Shown: positions 1 to 8,305, counted from the first letter of the stretch. The stretch is DNA of 25,493 nucleotides from an uncultured Muribaculaceae bacterium (GCA_910586595.1 CAJUJB010000042.1:1-25493), one strand, 5' to 3'. Notes: generated by a model from the letters alone, not told the origin. Translations and numbers: made by a program.

Positions 1-484
1 CGGCTGTCATCGACAGGCCTCCCTGGCCCGCTTTAAACTCGCGCAAAGGCTTGAGGTTGTTGCGGAGTAAAAGAACCCAGAACTCCTCGTGTGGCAGATT
101 GTAAAGGTGCCTGTGCATATACTTGAAGGCGACCTCAGAGTTGGTCATGGCCGGTTCTTCCAGAGCTATGGCGTCGGAGGCTGCGCGCACGCCCAGTTCT
201 ATACCGGCCAGCAGGTTCAGTGCCTTGGCTGGCCCTATGCCCTTGTGCATCTTCATGAAGTCGCGGGCGCTCATCAAGGCAATCTTGCTCAAGTGATTTT
301 CGTGCTTGATGAGTATCTCCTCGCACATTTTTTTCACACCTTTTCCTTTGATGCCCGTGCCGAATACGATTGCCATCAGTTCCGCATCGGTCAAAGCCTT
401 CATTCCGAATGCCAGAGCTTTTTCCCGAGGTCGTTGGTCGTCAGGGAGGTCGGCTATTAGTTGGGCTGAATCTTTATCGTTCAT
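1..484 (-). CDS. radC: RadC family protein, N-terminal part (runs off left edge)
   Basis: The 161 codons present read as the N-terminal helix-hairpin-helix half of RadC. They begin MNDKDSAQLIADLPDDQRPR, followed by the family-typical stretch ALTDAELMAIVFGTG (about residues 34-48) and an HhH-like KGIGPAKALNLLAG. The last visible residues (EEFWVLLLRNN) enter the C-terminal MPN/JAB domain, whose metal-binding motif lies beyond position 1. RadC proteins were once linked to recombinational repair, but their biochemical role remains unclear. The ATG at 484-482 overlaps the end of the glycosyltransferase gene by 11 nt, so this is probably the sixth gene of the minus-strand operon. The family call is firm; the function is not. 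Confidence 0.93.
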   Translation of the reverse strand, partial: MNDKDSAQLIADLPDDQRPREKALAFGMKALTDAELMAIVFGTGIKGKGVKKMCEEILIKHENHLSKIALMSARDFMKMHKGIGPAKALNLLAGIELGVRAASDAIALEEPAMTNSEVAFKYMHRHLYNLPHEEFWVLLLRNNLKPLREFKAGQGGLSMTA

Positions 485-1496
485 TTTTACCTTTGCGAAT
501 ATTTATTTCCTCAGCTTCGTTGCGTCCGCGGCCGAGCAGAATTTTTGTGGTGAAGGCTTTGATAAAGCCAAGCCCGTAACCTCCGAGTTGGATCAGCGCG
601 GCAGGAACGGCGAGAAAGGCGATCTTAAGCGAGTGTGTGCTGATGAGGGCCCCCGCAAAGATGGCCAGGAAATATAGTCCGAGTGGAACGAAAAACCACG
701 GCGAAACTAATATGCCGAGAATTATCAAGGCTAAGGAACCGAGCACGAATACTGCCGGAAGCAGGTGTACGGCCTTGAGGGAGTCGGGGTAGAGTAGTTT
801 GAGCGTTATGCGCGACATGCCGAACACATACACCTGGCGGAAGAACCGGCGGAAATCCACTCGGCGTTTATGCCATACGAAAGCCGGTCGGATAAGCCCA
901 ATCGAAAAGCCACCCTGACGGATACGCGTACTCATATCTATATCTTCCGAGAACATTTCTCTGAAGCCTCCTGTACGGTCGTACACATCTCTGCTGAACC
1001 CCATATTGAATGTTCGGGGCACGAATTTTTCGAGCTGGACCTTTCCTCCACGTATGCCGCCGGTGGTGAGGAACGACGTCATGGAGTAGTTGATTGCCTT
1101 TTGGGTGGTGGTGAATGAATCGTGAGCGGCGTCGGGGCCTCCGAAACAATCAAGCGGTTTTTTGTCGAGCTCTTTACTGAGGGTGGCAAAATAATCAGGG
1201 GGAATTACACAGTCTGAATCAAAAAAAACGAAGTAATCGCCTTCTGCGCGTTCCAATCCGTAGTTTCTGGCAATCGACCGCCCCTCATTTTCTTTAAAGA
1301 AGTACTTGCAGCGTAATCCTTTGGCGGCCGCTGTTTCGACAATGTCCTGACAAGGTACAGTCGAGCCATCTTCGACAACTACAAGCTCGAAATTTTTCTC
1401 TGTCTGCGCGAGCAGACTCTCGCAAAGATCTGTAACCTCGCTTGGCCGGTTGTATACCGGCACTATGACTGAAAATCTGGGGCGGGTGGCACTCAT
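474..1496 (-). CDS. Family 2 glycosyltransferase with C-terminal membrane segments
   Basis: This 340-residue protein has a GT-A fold start (FSVIVPVYNRPSEVTDL, residues 8-24), an acidic VVEDGS motif near 40-45 and a DSD metal/nucleotide-sugar motif at 93-95. Later GFREMFSEDIDMSTR fits the family's ED acceptor-side motif. Residues about 240-315 are strongly hydrophobic (for example FVLGSLALIILGILV) and form two or three membrane helices, so the catalytic domain should be anchored on the cytoplasmic face of the inner membrane. It probably moves a sugar to a lipid-linked or polysaccharide acceptor; the substrate cannot be read from the sequence. Its ATG shares one base with the nspC stop codon (TGATG), and its end overlaps radC. 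Confidence 0.9.
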   Translation of the reverse strand: MSATRPRFSVIVPVYNRPSEVTDLCESLLAQTEKNFELVVVEDGSTVPCQDIVETAAAKGLRCKYFFKENEGRSIARNYGLERAEGDYFVFFDSDCVIPPDYFATLSKELDKKPLDCFGGPDAAHDSFTTTQKAINYSMTSFLTTGGIRGGKVQLEKFVPRTFNMGFSRDVYDRTGGFREMFSEDIDMSTRIRQGGFSIGLIRPAFVWHKRRVDFRRFFRQVYVFGMSRITLKLLYPDSLKAVHLLPAVFVLGSLALIILGILVSPWFFVPLGLYFLAIFAGALISTHSLKIAFLAVPAALIQLGGYGLGFIKAFTTKILLGRGRNEAEEINIRKGKNER

Positions 1497-2629
1497 CAGC
1501 TCATTCTGTTTTTATAGTCCTGATAATCGAAACGTCGGAGATACTCGCATTGCCCGTCGGTGTGTTGGAGCACCATGTCGGGGTGCTGGATGCCGTTGAA
1601 CATGGTCGTTTTAACCGTGGTGTAGTGATTCATATCGCGCAGTGTGATGCGGTCGCCGGGTTTGAGCGGCGTTTCGAAGTAGTAGTCGCCTTTGAAGTCT
1701 CCGCTCAGACATGAGTTCCCTCCAAGGCGCCATGCGCGCCCGTCGGATAGCTCTTGTGTGGTGCTTTCAGCCACCGCAGGTAGGTAGGGCATTTCCAGCG
1801 TGTCTGGCATATGGCATGCGAAAGATACATCGAGTATTGCGGTCGGTATTCCGCGGTCTTCGACAACATCTACAACTGAGCTCACAAGGTCGCCGGTCTG
1901 CCAAGTGAAGGCGCTGCCAGGCTCAAGTATTACCTCCAGGTTGGGGTGGCGTTTGCGGAACGCTGTCAACACGCTTATGAGATGCTCCGTATCGTAGCCT
2001 TGGCGCGTCATAAGATGGCCACCTCCCATATTGACCCATTTCAGTGACGGGAGAAGGTGCCCGAAATCGTGCTCAAAGGCTTCGAGAACCTTTTCCAGAT
2101 CGTAAGATGAAGACTCACACAAGGCGTGGAAATGCAGGCCATCCACACCTGCTGGAAGTCCGTCGGCCAAGTCTTCCGCACCGACACCGAAGCGTGAGCC
2201 GGGCAGCGCAGGATTGTACAGGTCGGTGTCAATGACAGAGCAGCGTGGGTTTACCCTTAAGCCCGTGGAGACTCCTCCTTGGCGGGCTCTTTCTCCAAAT
2301 CTGGCGAGTTGACCAAGCGAATTGAAGGTTATGTGGGTGCTGTGCTTGATAAATGTGTCTATGTTGTCGTCTGTGTATGCCGGAGTATAGCTGTGTATTT
2401 CTCCTCCGAGGCATTCCGCTCCGAGCAGCAGCTCGTTTACTGAGCTGGCTGTGCAGTTGGCGCAATACTCTTTAATGATTGGGAATGTTCGCCAGAGCGC
2501 ATTGGCTTTGAAGGCCATGATAATCTTCGCACCGCTGCGGCGCGCCACATCCGATATAAGTTCGAGATTAGAGCGTAGTTTGTCTTCATATACGATGAAG
2601 AACGGAGTAGGGAGTTTGTCGGCTGTCAT
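1496..2629 (-). CDS. nspC: Carboxynorspermidine decarboxylase
   Basis: This is a PLP-dependent fold-III decarboxylase of the alanine racemase/ornithine decarboxylase superfamily. At 377 residues it has the usual NspC length. Lys41 in IIMAFKANAL is the expected PLP Schiff-base lysine. MGGGH (201-205) and EPGS (236-239) bind cofactor phosphate, and GNSCLSGD (304-311) carries the conserved cysteine Cys307. The enzyme removes CO2 from carboxynorspermidine or carboxyspermidine to give norspermidine or spermidine. In Bacteroidales this is the known alternative route to spermidine. The partner dehydrogenase is not in the window. The gene overlaps the upstream helicase gene by 4 nt (ATGA) and the downstream glycosyltransferase by 1 nt, which suggests coupled translation. 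Confidence 0.93.
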   Translation of the reverse strand: MTADKLPTPFFIVYEDKLRSNLELISDVARRSGAKIIMAFKANALWRTFPIIKEYCANCTASSVNELLLGAECLGGEIHSYTPAYTDDNIDTFIKHSTHITFNSLGQLARFGERARQGGVSTGLRVNPRCSVIDTDLYNPALPGSRFGVGAEDLADGLPAGVDGLHFHALCESSSYDLEKVLEAFEHDFGHLLPSLKWVNMGGGHLMTRQGYDTEHLISVLTAFRKRHPNLEVILEPGSAFTWQTGDLVSSVVDVVEDRGIPTAILDVSFACHMPDTLEMPYLPAVAESTTQELSDGRAWRLGGNSCLSGDFKGDYYFETPLKPGDRITLRDMNHYTTVKTTMFNGIQHPDMVLQHTDGQCEYLRRFDYQDYKNRMS

Positions 2630-4929
2630 GAGAGTATTTTGAATCGGGCGAATTTTAACAATAATGTGCGTCGGGTGCCGTCGGCTGAAAATTCCACAAC
2701 TATGCGGTCGTCGGTTCGCGATGTGTCGATTTCGCGTATTATGCCAAGGCCGAAGTTTGGGTGCTCGATGCGTTGCCCCTCCTGAAGGTCGGCAGCACTG
2801 TGGGTTGTGTGGCCTCCGGCGGAGACTGGAGCTGCTGCGCGCGGTTTGGGCGCGTTTACGGCAGCTTGGCGCAGTGTCGGAGTCGGCGGAATGCTCGTTT
2901 CGGTAAACGTGGTTGTTTCCCGTCGCGAAGCTGTGGGGCCATCGAGCGACGACCCGGTCATCATGCGTAGATAACGCGGATGTATGTCGCGGAGGAATCT
3001 CGACGGGAAAGTCTGGACGGTCTTTCCGTTGAGAGTCCGTTTTTTAGCATAGCTCACCATGCAATAACGCTTAGCACGCGTTATTGCCACATACATCAGG
3101 CGGCGTTCTTCCTCGATGTCTTCGGCTCGCTGGAGACTTTTGGCCGACGGTATGATCTCGTCTTCAACTCCAACAACGAAGACTATACCGAATTCCAAGC
3201 CCTTTGCGGAGTGGATGGTCATGAGGGTCACGCAATCGCCGTCGGCGCTGGCGGCATCCTGATCGGTGAGTAATGATACTTCCGCCAGAAATGCGCCCAT
3301 TCCGGTCGAGTCTTCTCCGCCTGTCTCGCGGGCTGTGTCTGTGAAGTGATCTACCGCTTTAAGCAACTCGAGAATATTCTCATGCTTGGATACATTTTCA
3401 GGCGTGTCATGAGAAACGTATTCTTTCATCAGGCCGGTGCGCTCGAAAATATCTCGGGCTAGTATCGACGCATTGTCGCCGCGGCGGTCATGGGCGGTAA
3501 ATGATTCGATCAAGCCAGCGAATTCCTTTAATTTTTTCGCAGTGCCTGCGTTTACTGCCAGACCATATTTGGCCGGATCAGCCGCCACATCGTACATACT
3601 CGCCTTATTCTCTATTGCACAAGCCAGAACTTTCTTGACCGTCGTCTCTCCTATTCCGCGCTTAGGTGTGTTGATCACACGACGGAAGGCTTCGTCGTCG
3701 TGTGGATTGACCGCGAGACGGAAGTAACACACTGCATCCTTCACCTCTTTACGTTGGTAGAAGGCCAGGCCTCCAAAGACGCGGTAAGGAATATTGCGGT
3801 TCCTGAGGGCTTCCTCTATAGGCCGGCTCTGGGCATTGGTGCGGTAGAGTATGGCAATTTCGTTATACGGAAGTTTCGACCGCATGCGTGCCTGCGCCAG
3901 ACGATTGGCCACGATGTACGCCTCTTCATAGTCGTTGTAGCACTGCACAACTTCTATGCGGTCGCCTTCGGCATTGTTGGAAAAAACTTCTTTTGGTATC
4001 TGTTCCTTATTGGCGGCGATAAGCGTGTTGGCTGCCCCGATTATATTGCGGGTCGACCTGTAATTCTCTTCCAGCTTGAATGTGCGGAGGGTAGGGAAGG
4101 TCTTGCGCAGATTCAATATATTGCGGATATTGGCTCCGCGGAAAGAGTAGATGCTCTGGGCGTCGTCGCCGACCACACACAGGTTTTTCTGTTCACCGCA
4201 AAGCTGGAGCACAATCATATGCTGGGCGAAGTTAGTATCCTGATACTCGTCGACCAGTATATAGGAGAAATATTGCTGGAAGTATTCGCGTATATCAGCG
4301 TTATCCCGCAGCAGCACGTTGGTGTAATAGAGCAGGTCGTCGAAGTCCATGGCTCCGGCTATACGGCAGCGGTCGCGGTAGACGGCGAAAATGTCGGCAG
4401 TACGCGGACGCCGGGCATTGCGGTCGGCCTCCATCAGGTCTTTGTCGGCAGCGTAATCCTCGGGAGAGTAGAGGTTGTTCTTCGCATTGGATATATCGGC
4501 CATCACCGCTCCGGGGCGATAAATTGTATCGTCGAGTTTCATCTCCTTGATGATACTCTTGATAAGCGACTTGGAGTCGGCGGCGTCGTATACTGTGAAG
4601 TTGTTTTTGAATCCGAGCCTGTCGGCATGCATGCGCAATATGCGGGAGAAAATGGAGTGGAAGGTACCCATCCACAGGCTTGCGGCTGTTTTTTCGCCTA
4701 CCAGTGTCTGTATTCGTTCGCGCATTTCGCGGGCAGCCTTGTTGGTGAAGGTCAGTGCGAGGATCCTGCCCGGTCTATGGCCTGCATTGAGCAGGTGCAC
4801 AATCTTGTATGTGAGCACGCGGGTCTTACCTGATCCGGCGCCAGCAATCACAAGTTCGGGCCCACCGAGGTACTCCACGGCGGCACGCTGCGCTTCGTTC
4901 AGTTGATCGAGATAAGATTTATCGGCCAT
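2626..4929 (-). CDS. uvrD: UvrD/PcrA-type ATP-dependent 3'-5' DNA helicase
   Basis: This 767-residue superfamily 1A helicase has every motif in order: Q motif (LNEAQRAAV), Walker A GAGSGKT (30-36), motif Ia (ALTFTNKAAREM), Walker B VDEYQD (226-231) and motif III GDDAQSIYSFRGA (254-266). Motif IV (EENYRSTRNI), motif V (TIHSAKGLEF) and motif VI (YVAITRAK) follow. The last about 50 residues (EGQRIEHPNFGLGIIREID) match the PcrA/UvrD Tudor-like domain that contacts RNA polymerase or mismatch proteins in relatives. It unwinds DNA in excision and mismatch repair and clears blocked forks. PcrA and UvrD cannot be told apart here. The ATG shares one base with the DUF4250 stop codon. The opposite strand carries long open frames that are shadows of this gene. 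Confidence 0.95.
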   Translation of the reverse strand: MADKSYLDQLNEAQRAAVEYLGGPELVIAGAGSGKTRVLTYKIVHLLNAGHRPGRILALTFTNKAAREMRERIQTLVGEKTAASLWMGTFHSIFSRILRMHADRLGFKNNFTVYDAADSKSLIKSIIKEMKLDDTIYRPGAVMADISNAKNNLYSPEDYAADKDLMEADRNARRPRTADIFAVYRDRCRIAGAMDFDDLLYYTNVLLRDNADIREYFQQYFSYILVDEYQDTNFAQHMIVLQLCGEQKNLCVVGDDAQSIYSFRGANIRNILNLRKTFPTLRTFKLEENYRSTRNIIGAANTLIAANKEQIPKEVFSNNAEGDRIEVVQCYNDYEEAYIVANRLAQARMRSKLPYNEIAILYRTNAQSRPIEEALRNRNIPYRVFGGLAFYQRKEVKDAVCYFRLAVNPHDDEAFRRVINTPKRGIGETTVKKVLACAIENKASMYDVAADPAKYGLAVNAGTAKKLKEFAGLIESFTAHDRRGDNASILARDIFERTGLMKEYVSHDTPENVSKHENILELLKAVDHFTDTARETGGEDSTGMGAFLAEVSLLTDQDAASADGDCVTLMTIHSAKGLEFGIVFVVGVEDEIIPSAKSLQRAEDIEEERRLMYVAITRAKRYCMVSYAKKRTLNGKTVQTFPSRFLRDIHPRYLRMMTGSSLDGPTASRRETTTFTETSIPPTPTLRQAAVNAPKPRAAAPVSAGGHTTHSAADLQEGQRIEHPNFGLGIIREIDTSRTDDRIVVEFSADGTRRTLLLKFARFKILS

Positions 4930-5108
4930 CAGCGGAACTGGTTGATTTCGGGCATATATTCAAATCCAGCTTCTGCAAGGCGTTGTGTCAGGGCTCCTCG
5001 GTCAACATCGAGCGATTTGCAAAGTTCGTCGAGTGAAGCATATTCGTCGCGGAGCTTGGTGTTGACCACGCTCAGCAGCATAAAAGGGTCTTGAGGTAAA
5101 TTATTCAT
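4929..5108 (-). CDS. DUF4250 family small protein
   Basis: This 59-residue protein begins MNNLPQDPFMLLSVVNTKLR and ends GFEYMPEINQFR, which matches my memory of the DUF4250 family, common in Bacteroidota and Firmicutes and without known function. The middle (SLDELCKSLDVDRGALTQRL, about residues 25-44) looks like a small helix-turn-helix, so a nucleic-acid-binding role is conceivable but unproven. I chose the ATG at 5108-5106 because it gives the family's start and overlaps the transporter stop by 4 nt (ATGA). A longer in-frame extension to 5315 would lie inside the transporter gene and looks spurious. The stop shares one base with the helicase start. Confidence 0.85.
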   Translation of the reverse strand: MNNLPQDPFMLLSVVNTKLRDEYASLDELCKSLDVDRGALTQRLAEAGFEYMPEINQFR

Positions 5109-6046
5109 TGTTTTGCGTCTTTCAGACGGGAGAGTATTTTGTTTATGTTGTCGCCGGCCCACAGCCCTGCAAGGATCAGGAATATGCCGAGATAGCCGAT
5201 GAATGATACATGTTCTCCAAGAACGAGTGCCGATACGATGAGCGTGAAAATCGACTGGAGATACATGTAGTTGTTTGCCTTTACGGCGCCAACCTTTTTC
5301 ACGGTCACAGCCCAAAGTACGTATGCTATGGTCGATGCGCCAACGCCGAGGAAGAGGAGGTTTCCGTACACTTCCGGACGTGGTAGAACTGCGAATACGT
5401 CAACGCCATCTTTTTCAAAAATGAGGAATGGTATGGCAGTAAGCAGGCCGTAGAAGAAGGTCTTGCGGGAGATAAACCATACGTCGTAATGCGCATTCAG
5501 GCTGCGGAGTATCAGCGAATAGATGGCCCAGCTCAATGCGGCTGCCAGCGAGAGGAAGTCGCCGAGCGGCCTCACTTCAAGCGATGTGCTGCTGTTGAAC
5601 ACGACACAACCCACGCCTATCATGGCAATGGCAGAGCCTATCCATGTGCCAAGGCCGAGCTTTTCTGTCTTGTAGACAAGGCCCACCAGCATGGCGGTGA
5701 GCAATGGCGACATAGAGGTAAGCAGCGACACATTGGTTGTAAGAGTATATTCCAGAGCTGTGTTCTCGGCAATGAAGTATAGCGAGCCAGCGCAGAGGCC
5801 ACATAGCACGAACATGCCTTCCTCGCGCCAGTTCGACGCCCAGAGGCGGCGGTGGCTGATGCAGACAACAAGCAGGTAGGCAAGCACAAAACGACACACA
5901 TAAATTTGTACCGGCCCAAGTCCGTTTTCGAGCAGGACTTTGGATGATACAAAAGAATATCCCCACATGCCAACGGTGAGGATAGCCGCCAAGTGCCCCA
6001 GGAGTGTGCCCCCGAGCATATTTCGCGATATGGAATGCTGTCGCAT
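5105..6046 (-). CDS. EamA/DMT superfamily transporter
   Basis: This 313-residue protein has about ten hydrophobic helices arranged as two EamA repeats (roughly residues 14-148 and 160-303). Recognisable pieces are the first helix HLAAILTVGMWGYSFVSSKV, YFIAENTALEYTLTTNVSLL at the end of repeat 1, and LLFLGVGASTIAYVLWAVTV in repeat 2. It sits in the inner membrane. DMT/EamA proteins export or import small metabolites such as amino acids or purines; the substrate cannot be predicted. It is the first gene of the minus-strand operon. Translation could also begin at the later methionine of MLGGTLLGH (about 27 nt downstream), but 6046 fits the promoter spacing well. Confidence 0.9.
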   Translation of the reverse strand: MRQHSISRNMLGGTLLGHLAAILTVGMWGYSFVSSKVLLENGLGPVQIYVCRFVLAYLLVVCISHRRLWASNWREEGMFVLCGLCAGSLYFIAENTALEYTLTTNVSLLTSMSPLLTAMLVGLVYKTEKLGLGTWIGSAIAMIGVGCVVFNSSTSLEVRPLGDFLSLAAALSWAIYSLILRSLNAHYDVWFISRKTFFYGLLTAIPFLIFEKDGVDVFAVLPRPEVYGNLLFLGVGASTIAYVLWAVTVKKVGAVKANNYMYLQSIFTLIVSALVLGEHVSFIGYLGIFLILAGLWAGDNINKILSRLKDAKQ

Positions 6047-6071
6047 ATATTGAGTGATTTGGTTTCTTTCA

Positions 6072-6104
6072 CAAAATTAGTTAATTTTCTTGTCTCCACC
6101 CAAA
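6072..6104 (-). promoter_or_regulatory. Bacteroidota-type promoter for the minus-strand operon
   Basis: On the minus strand TTTG (6104-6101) precedes TAATTTTG (6079-6072) with a 21-nt spacer, an exact match to the Bacteroidota TTTG / TAnnTTTG consensus. Initiation would fall near 6065, about 20 nt before the transporter ATG. The element interlocks with the rightward promoter of the OmpA-type gene. Confidence 0.7.
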
Positions 6105-6120
6105 CTTATTTGTAATTTTG
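6089..6120 (+). promoter_or_regulatory. Bacteroidota-type promoter for the OmpA-type gene
   Basis: CTTG (6089-6092, three of four bases of the -33 box) lies 20 nt before TAATTTTG (6113-6120), a full match to TAnnTTTG. Initiation near 6127 would give a leader of about 60 nt before the ATG at 6189. The -33 boxes of this promoter and the divergent one lie within each other's footprint. Confidence 0.65.
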
Positions 6121-6188
6121 TGCGTATCACATTATGTCAATTCCAACTGACGAAACGTTCAATATATTCTAACATAAACATATACAAA

Positions 6189-6893
6189 ATGAAACTATTC
6201 AAGACAGCGTGTGCAGCCCTCCTTGGGGCAGCTCTTCTCGTAGGTGAATGTGGATGTTCTTCCATGACAAATACCGGTAAAGGTGCCCTTATTGGCGGTG
6301 GCGGCGGCGCAGCCGTTGGTGCCGGCGTTGGAGCTCTTATTGGTGGTGGTAAAGGTGCCGGTATCGGCAGTGCGATCGGTGCTGCTGTTGGCGCAGGCGC
6401 AGGTGCGCTGATTGGCAAGAAGATGGATAAGCAGCAGAAAGAACTTGAGGAACAGCTCGGTCAGCAGGCTCAGATTGAGCAGACTACCGACCAGAATGGT
6501 CTCCAGGCCATCAAGGTTACTTTCAGCGGTGGTATTCTCTTCCCCACAAACGGCACAACTCTGTCTGCTCAGGCAAAGGCCGACCTCGCACGTTTCGCTG
6601 CCTCTCTGCGTTCAAACCCCAATACTGATGTGCAGATCTACGGCTTTACAGATAATACCGGCACATATGCCGTGAACGAGCGTGTGGCTACCGGTCGTGC
6701 CGACGCGGTTCTCTCTTATCTCGTTGACTGTGGCATCGCGCCCACTCGTCTCAGAGCTCAGGCTGTGCCTATGGCTGACTATGTGGCTTCCAACGACACT
6801 CCCGAAGGACGTGCCCAGAACCGTCGTGTAGAGGTATACATCACTGCCGACAAAACTATGATCCAGCAGGCCGAAGCAGGAACACTTCAATAA
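6189..6893 (+). CDS. OmpA-family lipoprotein with glycine-zipper domain
   Basis: The 234-residue product starts MKLFKTACAALLGAALLVGE. The hydrophobic signal is followed by Cys21 and Cys23 (ECGCSS), so it is probably a lipoprotein, although the residues before each cysteine are not a textbook lipobox. Residues about 30-78 are a glycine zipper (repeated GALIGGG, GAAVGAG) of the kind that inserts in or spans membranes. Residues about 115-225 form an OmpA-like peptidoglycan-binding domain: GFTDNTG and NRRVEVYI carry the conserved Asp and Arg that bind diaminopimelate. It should tether the outer membrane to the cell wall. I chose the ATG at 6189, not an in-frame ATG at 6090, because the latter lies upstream of the -7 box. 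It is a single gene between promoter and terminator. Confidence 0.9.
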   Translation: MKLFKTACAALLGAALLVGECGCSSMTNTGKGALIGGGGGAAVGAGVGALIGGGKGAGIGSAIGAAVGAGAGALIGKKMDKQQKELEEQLGQQAQIEQTTDQNGLQAIKVTFSGGILFPTNGTTLSAQAKADLARFAASLRSNPNTDVQIYGFTDNTGTYAVNERVATGRADAVLSYLVDCGIAPTRLRAQAVPMADYVASNDTPEGRAQNRRVEVYITADKTMIQQAEAGTLQ

Positions 6894-6916
6894 ACCTCTT
6901 GCTCAGAGCTTGATAT

Positions 6917-6953
6917 AACGGCATCCGGAACGAGTGTCCGGATGCCGTTTTTA
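6917..6953 (+). terminator. Intrinsic terminator after the OmpA-type gene
   Basis: A perfect 13-bp stem (6917-6929 with 6937-6949, core CGGCATCCGGA) closes a 7-nt loop and runs into five T's (6948-6952). It begins 24 nt after the stop codon. Confidence 0.9.
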
Positions 6954-7003
6954 TATAATAATGTATTTGTGTTAACATAATTTAGTAAATTAGGCGACTT
7001 TTA

Positions 7004-7038
7004 TTTGCCTATTCTCCGCTTCAATCATGCTAAATTTG
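7004..7038 (+). promoter_or_regulatory. Probable promoter of serB
   Basis: TAAATTTG (7031-7038, extended to TAAATTTGCA) is an exact -7 box. The nearest TTTG (7004-7007) gives a 23-nt spacer, slightly longer than usual. Initiation near 7045 would leave a short leader before the ATG at 7067. Confidence 0.5.
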
Positions 7039-7066
7039 CATGTTGCATTGAAAAAATACTACATTC

Positions 7067-8305
7067 ATGGAGAATATCGAACTAATATTAATAAATATCA
7101 CCGGCGCGGACCGTCCGGGTGTAACGTCGGCGCTTACAGAGATTCTTGCCCGCCATCAGGCGCAGATTCTTGACATCGGTCAGGCTGATATCCACCATTC
7201 TCTTTCCTTGGGTATATTGTTCCGTACGACTCCTGAGAAGTCGGGCGACATAATGAAAGACCTTCTCTTCAAGTGTTACGAACTCAGTGTTAAAATCCGG
7301 TTTTCTCCCGTTTCGACCGAAGACTATGAGGCATGGGTGTCACGCCAGGGCAAGAACAGGTGGATTATCACTATCCTCGGCCGTCGGCTCACTGCCCGTC
7401 ATATCGCCTTGGTTACGGAGGAAATTGCCCGCCAGGAGCTGAATATCGACGGCATACAGCGCCTCACCGGACGTCAGCCGCTCAGCGCCGATGAAGAGCC
7501 ACGGTCGAAGTCCTGCGTGGAATTTTCTGTGCGAGGCAATCCTATCGACGTCGATGCCATGCGCAGCCGTTTCTTGCAGATTTCGCAGGAAGAGGAGTTC
7601 GATATTTCACTTCAGGAAGATAATGTGTTCCGCCGCTGCCGCCGCCTGATATGCTTCGATATGGATTCGACACTCATTGAGACGGAAGTTATCGATGAAC
7701 TTGCCGACCGGGCTGGCGTGGGCGCTGAAGTGCGCGCCATCACCGAGAGTGCCATGCGTGGTGAAATTGACTTCTGCGAAAGCTTTAAGCGCCGTGTAGC
7801 CCTCCTCAAGGGCCTTGACGAGGGGGTGATGAGGGAGATTGCCGAAAACCTTCCCATAACCGAGGGCGTCGACAGAATGATGCAGGTGCTGAAACGCACA
7901 GGATATAAGACGGCTATTCTGTCGGGCGGATTCACCTATTTCGGCAACTGGCTCAAACAGCGTTTCGGATTTGACTACGTATATGCCAACGAGCTGGAGA
8001 TCGTCGACGGTAAGCTCACCGGCCGCTATGTGGGCGACATTGTCGATGGCAAGCGCAAGGCTGAGCTGCTGCGCATAATAGCTCAGGTTGAGAATATCAA
8101 CATTGCCCAGACTATCGCCGTCGGTGACGGAGCCAACGACCTCCCTATGCTGTCTACCGCAGGCCTCGGTATTGCGTTCCATGCCAAGCCTAAGGTTAAG
8201 AACACGGCCCGTCAGTCAATATCGACTATCGGTCTTGATGGCGTGCTGTATTTCCTTGGCTTCAAGGATAGTTTCATAACCGATGCTCCAGCTTCGGAGG
8301 AGTAA
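7067..8305 (+). CDS. serB: Phosphoserine phosphatase with N-terminal ACT domains
   Basis: This 412-residue protein catalyses the last step of serine synthesis, removing phosphate from O-phosphoserine. Residues 1-85 (LILINITGADRPGVTSALTE) are an ACT regulatory domain, and residues about 97-180 (RWIITILGRRLTARHIALVT) resemble a second one. The HAD phosphatase domain follows: CFDMDST (196-202) holds the nucleophile Asp198 and general acid Asp200, LSGGFT (285-290) is motif II, and GDGANDLP (353-360) is motif IV. The double-ACT layout is longer than the E. coli enzyme and is common in Bacteroidales and actinobacteria; serine feedback through ACT is plausible. The gene has its own promoter-like motif and no close partner. 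Confidence 0.95.
   Translation: MENIELILINITGADRPGVTSALTEILARHQAQILDIGQADIHHSLSLGILFRTTPEKSGDIMKDLLFKCYELSVKIRFSPVSTEDYEAWVSRQGKNRWIITILGRRLTARHIALVTEEIARQELNIDGIQRLTGRQPLSADEEPRSKSCVEFSVRGNPIDVDAMRSRFLQISQEEEFDISLQEDNVFRRCRRLICFDMDSTLIETEVIDELADRAGVGAEVRAITESAMRGEIDFCESFKRRVALLKGLDEGVMREIAENLPITEGVDRMMQVLKRTGYKTAILSGGFTYFGNWLKQRFGFDYVYANELEIVDGKLTGRYVGDIVDGKRKAELLRIIAQVENINIAQTIAVGDGANDLPMLSTAGLGIAFHAKPKVKNTARQSISTIGLDGVLYFLGFKDSFITDAPASEE

Noticed and set aside
3700..4833. 377-codon open frame on the plus strand inside the helicase gene
   Set aside because: It lies wholly antisense to a gene with all SF1 helicase motifs, and its translation has no recognisable domain or signal; it is a codon-bias shadow.
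6137..6418. Pro/Ala-rich minus-strand frame (93 codons)
   Set aside because: It is the reverse reading of the Gly-rich zipper codons of the OmpA-type gene; the repetitive proline pattern is a by-product.
7607..8182. 191-codon minus-strand frame inside serB
   Set aside because: It is antisense to the intact HAD domain of serB and has no protein-like features.
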